Assembly: GCF_050389775.1 (NCBI RefSeq)
Contig: NZ_CP177144.1
Span: 4,673,051 to 4,737,050 of the forward strand
DNA length: 64,000 bases
Origin: Marinibacterium sp050389775
GTDB taxonomy: Bacteria > Pseudomonadota > Alphaproteobacteria > Rhodobacterales > Rhodobacteraceae
Direction of reading: 5' to 3'
Part shown: piece after piece, positions 62,792 through 64,000 of the stretch
Layout: each line of letters opens with the position of its first letter
How positions within the stretch are numbered: the stretch's first letter is position 1
Program-made: the position numbers and the translations under genes
Notes under the pieces: generated by a model
Seen by the model: only the letters and a program-made list of their open reading frames with translations
Databases searched by the model: none
What the model was told of the DNA's origin: nothing

Positions 62792-63742
62792 ATGACCAAA
62801 CCTCCACTGACAATCTACCTGGCCGCCCCGCGCGGCTTTTGCGCCGGTGTCGACCGGGCCATCAAGATCGTCGAGATGGCCCTGGAGAAATGGGGCGCGC
62901 CGGTCTACGTGCGCCACGAGATCGTGCACAACAAGTTCGTCGTCGACGGGCTGCGCGACAAGGGCGCGGTCTTTGTCGAAGAGCTTGAGGATTGCCCCGA
63001 TGACCGGCCGGTGATCTTCTCGGCCCATGGCGTGCCGAAATCGGTGCCGGCCGAGGCCGGCCGGCGCGAGATGCTGTTTGTCGATGCGACCTGCCCGCTG
63101 GTCAGCAAGGTCCATATCGAAGCACAGCGCCATTCCGAGGCCGGGCTGCAGATGATCATGATCGGCCATGCCGGCCATCCCGAGACCATCGGCACAATGG
63201 GCCAGCTGCCCGATGGCGAGGTCCTGCTGGTGGAAACCGTCGATGACGTGGCCAAGGTCGATGTGCGCGACCCCGAGCACCTGGCCTATGTCACCCAGAC
63301 CACCCTGTCGGTCGACGACACGGCCGACATCGTCGCCGCCCTGCGCGCGCGCTTCCCGGCCATCATCGGGCCGCACAAGGAAGACATCTGTTACGCCACG
63401 ACCAACCGCCAGGAATCGGTCAAGGCCATCGCGTCCAAGGTCGATGCCATGCTGGTGGTCGGCGCGCCCAATTCGTCGAATTCCAAGCGCCTGGTCGAGG
63501 TTGGCGCCCGCGAGGGCTGTGCCTATGCCCAGCTGGTCCAGCGCGCCACCGATATCGACTGGCGGGCGCTGCAGGGGATCTCGGCGCTTGGCATCACCGC
63601 CGGGGCCTCGGCCCCCGAAGAGCTGGTCCGCGAGGTGGTCGACGCCTTCCGCACCGATTACGAGGTGACCGTCGAAACGGTCGAAACGGCGCAGGAACGG
63701 GTGGAATTCAAGGTGCCGCGCGTGCTGCGCGTGCCGGCCTGA
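62792..63742 (+). CDS. ispH: 4-hydroxy-3-methylbut-2-enyl diphosphate reductase
   Basis: A 316-residue 4Fe-4S enzyme making IPP and DMAPP, the last MEP-pathway step. The three cluster cysteines are in GFCAGV, DATCPLV and GCAYA-type C-terminal region, and the EIVHNKFVVDGLRDKGAVFVEE and SAHGVPKSV blocks are typical; TTNRQE binds the diphosphate. 92 bases downstream of the NYN gene. Confidence 0.97.
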   Translation: MTKPPLTIYLAAPRGFCAGVDRAIKIVEMALEKWGAPVYVRHEIVHNKFVVDGLRDKGAVFVEELEDCPDDRPVIFSAHGVPKSVPAEAGRREMLFVDATCPLVSKVHIEAQRHSEAGLQMIMIGHAGHPETIGTMGQLPDGEVLLVETVDDVAKVDVRDPEHLAYVTQTTLSVDDTADIVAALRARFPAIIGPHKEDICYATTNRQESVKAIASKVDAMLVVGAPNSSNSKRLVEVGAREGCAYAQLVQRATDIDWRALQGISALGITAGASAPEELVREVVDAFRTDYEVTVETVETAQERVEFKVPRVLRVPA

Positions 63743-64000
63743 CCCGGCCCGGGCGGGTGTGCCCTGCGCGGCTCTCCCACGCGGCGCTTCCTGCCCGATC
63801 CTGCCCTGCCGCAGGCCCCTGCCCCGCCCGGCCCGACCCGGCCATACGATTTGGCCTGCCGCTCCGCCCGATACGTCCGCCCTTCGCTGCCGCATCTTAC
63901 CCTGCCCTTCCACTCCGCCCAATCGCAGGCCGCACGGCGGCACCGGTCCCCCCTTCGCAACGCCCAACCCAGTCAAGCGATCCCGCCTGCCACTCCGCCC
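63743..64000. other. Right end of window, no gene seen
   Basis: About 260 bases of C-rich sequence with three similar TCCGCCC-containing segments (near 63862, 63913 and 63990). No reading frame here looks like a protein; a gene may begin beyond the window. Confidence 0.4.

Overview
The window is a high-GC chromosomal segment from an alphaproteobacterium, most likely a member of the Rhodobacterales (Rhodobacteraceae/Paracoccaceae). The evidence is gene content and order: a ptsH / mannose-type EIIA / rapZ / short hprK / chvG / chvI block divergent from pckA, a methylsuccinyl-CoA dehydrogenase of the ethylmalonyl-CoA pathway, and the rpoZ-rsh-DUF2062-pdxJ-acpS-lepB-rnc-era-recO housekeeping cluster. 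No genus can be fixed from the sequence alone.

Bases 1 to about 22.4 kb look accessory. They hold the tail of a YkgJ-type cysteine-cluster gene; a LysR regulator divergent from an MFS exporter and a DkgB-like aldo/keto reductase; Dps; and a signalling module made of a sensorless HisKA_2 kinase, a membrane PAS kinase, a FixJ-type regulator and a lone receiver. After these come a Tat-exported haloperoxidase-like hydrolase, a second MFS exporter, an FAD monooxygenase, and a periplasmic molybdenum-hydroxylase-type dehydrogenase (large subunit, 2Fe-2S subunit, tri-haem cytochrome c). An AcoR-like activator with a degenerate AAA+ core, an FMO-type monooxygenase and a butanediol-dehydrogenase-like enzyme close the region. 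A dyad of the form TCATACGNAGGTTTG recurs in front of several of these genes. It may be the operator of the FixJ-type regulator, which would tie aldehyde/alcohol oxidation, export and stress genes into one regulon.

From about 23 to 33.7 kb are tRNA-Trp, two paralogous CatB-like acetyltransferases, tuf, a lipoprotein, a Hint-domain protein, parC, an SH3-domain protein, an SDR, a HIG1-domain protein and a PduO-type cobalamin adenosyltransferase. From 34 to 37.6 kb etfBA and hbd serve acyl-CoA metabolism. From 37.7 to 45.2 kb is the PTS/HprK/ChvGI block with pckA. From 45.3 to 52 kb are a TauE-type permease, mcd, a Bcr/CflA exporter divergent from a TetR regulator, queF, a reductase and a META-domain protein. 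From 52.1 to 61.3 kb runs the leftward housekeeping cluster, interrupted by a rightward intradiol dioxygenase between rnc and era. The window ends with folK, an NYN-domain protein and ispH.

Working together, mcd, etfBA, hbd, the cobalamin adenosyltransferase and pckA fit growth on C2/C4 compounds through acyl-CoA intermediates and gluconeogenesis. The PTS and ChvGI genes are a conserved regulatory block of this group. All assignments rest on reading the sequence; no database search was run.
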